Shown here: piece after piece, positions 63,483-64,000 of the stretch
Position numbering within the stretch: the stretch's first letter is position 1
Layout of the letters: the number at the start of each line of letters is the position of its first letter
DNA from: Nocardia salmonicida NBRC 13393
GTDB taxonomy: Bacteria; Actinomycetota; Actinomycetes; Mycobacteriales; Mycobacteriaceae
Assembly (NCBI RefSeq): GCF_001613085.1
Contig: NZ_BDBR01000012.1
Location: 186,001 to 250,000, forward strand
DNA: 64,000 nucleotides
Reading direction: 5' to 3'
The notes under the pieces: generated by a model
The model's input: the letters and a program-made list of their open reading frames with translations, nothing else
Database searches by the model: none
What the model was told of the DNA's origin: nothing
Program-made: the position numbers and the translations under genes

Positions 63483-64000
63483 ATGTCTCCCACTGCACAG
63501 GAACTCGTCGAAATCGAAGTCGTCCCCGAGCCGAAGAAGTGGGCGGCCGAGGGGCTCGGCAGCTTCATCCTCGTGATCTGTGGCGTCGGCACGATGGTCT
63601 TGGCGGGCGATCGGGTCGGCCCGCTCGGCGTCGCCTTCGCCTTCGGGTTGTCGCTGATGTTCCTGGTCTACGCGATCGGGCCGATCTCGGGGTGTCACGT
63701 CAATCCGGCTGTCACGCTCGGGCACCTGCTGCTCGGGCGGATCAGCGCGATCGGCGCGGTCGGCTATGTCATCGCTCAGCTGGTTGGCGCGTTCCTCGCC
63801 GGACTTGTGCTGTTCGCGTTGGCCAACAATCTGCCCGCCTACGACCGCACCGTCGACGGTCTCGGTGCCAACGGCTGGGGTGCGCACAGCCCGTCGGCGG
63901 TGACCGGGCCCCTCGGTGAGGTCGTCGTGCAGAACGGGTACGGCTTGGCGGCCACCATCATCATCGAGGTGATGTTGACCGCGCTGCTGGTGTTCGTGGT
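63483..64000 (+). CDS. Aquaporin/MIP family channel, N-terminal part (cut by window edge)
   Basis: Water or glycerol channel in the cytoplasmic membrane. From ATG 63483 the frame stays open to the window end (172 residues). The first half-helix motif is visible in GCHVNPAVTLGHLLLG near residue 70, after helices FILVICGVGTMVLA and VAFAFGLSLMFLVYAIG; further helices follow. The second NPA motif lies beyond the edge, so water versus glycerol selectivity cannot be judged. GGAGAGG lies about nine bases before the start. It follows the transglutaminase gene by 66 bases. Confidence 0.9.
   Translation, partial: MSPTAQELVEIEVVPEPKKWAAEGLGSFILVICGVGTMVLAGDRVGPLGVAFAFGLSLMFLVYAIGPISGCHVNPAVTLGHLLLGRISAIGAVGYVIAQLVGAFLAGLVLFALANNLPAYDRTVDGLGANGWGAHSPSAVTGPLGEVVVQNGYGLAATIIIEVMLTALLVFV

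Noticed and set aside
1..64000. CRISPR arrays, insertion sequences, prophage or integrated elements
   Set aside because: No regularly spaced repeats, transposase or integrase frames, or attachment-type duplications were seen; composition is even apart from short promoter patches.

Overview
The window is high-GC actinobacterial DNA. It most resembles Nocardia, or a close relative such as Rhodococcus, within the mycolate-producing Mycobacteriales. Three things point there: the gene order (tig-clpP1-clpP2-clpX, valS-folC-DUF4233-ndk-rne-rplU-rpmA-obg-proB, proA-MoxR-VWA, nadD-rsfS-gpgP-octT-degV, comEA-comEC-holA-rpsT, ATP-grasp/alpha-E/transglutaminase) follows, from memory, the Mycobacterium tuberculosis Rv2463-Rv2409 segment read backwards; the glpD-tetR-flavoprotein-lipid kinase block matches Rv2249c-Rv2252; and an EspG-type type VII secretion chaperone is present. 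Species cannot be settled from the sequence alone. Almost everything is chromosomal core. I see no insertion sequence, prophage, CRISPR array, rRNA or tRNA.

Layout. 1-6.2 kb: a phosphoketolase running off the left edge, an FKBP lipoprotein, trigger factor and the ClpP1/ClpP2/ClpX protease. 6.2-10.4 kb: a membrane protein, an mIHF-type nucleoid protein, an FHA protein and a TetR-GNAT fusion. 10.4-16 kb: a glycerolipid block (glpD, a TetR regulator, an alkyl-DHAP-synthase-like flavoprotein and a diacylglycerol-kinase-like enzyme), then a P-loop ATPase. 16.3-28.8 kb: valS, folC, DUF4233, ndk, an unusual RNase E, L21, L27, Obg and proB. 28.8-31.5 kb: an orphan type VII secretion module (EspG chaperone, small YxxxD partner, PPE-like protein with a long proline-rich tail). 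31.5-40.5 kb: a 2-hydroxyacid dehydrogenase, a LigD-type primase-polymerase, an MMPL pump with an EXLDI-like partner, a small secreted protein, RecQ with a phosphoribosyltransferase-like tail, a small Myb-like ORF and ribokinase. 40.6-51.3 kb: proA, a MoxR/VWA pair, MmcQ/YjbR, nadD, rsfS, the methylglucose-lipopolysaccharide genes gpgP and octT, degV, a GNAT and a LexA-type repressor. 51.3-64 kb: DUF2332, comEA, comEC, holA, an LCP cell-wall ligase, rpsT, the ATP-grasp/alpha-E/transglutaminase operon, and an aquaporin cut by the right edge.

Control signals. Thirteen genes have a TANNNT hexamer 6-8 bases before ATG/GTG and no ribosome binding site, the layout of leaderless actinobacterial transcripts. 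Strong hairpins separate many units. The most puzzling is a textbook intrinsic terminator on the + strand just before valS, where the only upstream neighbour is transcribed the other way. Palindromic operator candidates precede the TetR-GNAT gene, the glycerolipid flavoprotein, the EXLDI-MMPL operon and the LCP gene. A pair of DnaA boxes precedes comEA and a single box lies between rbsK and proA.
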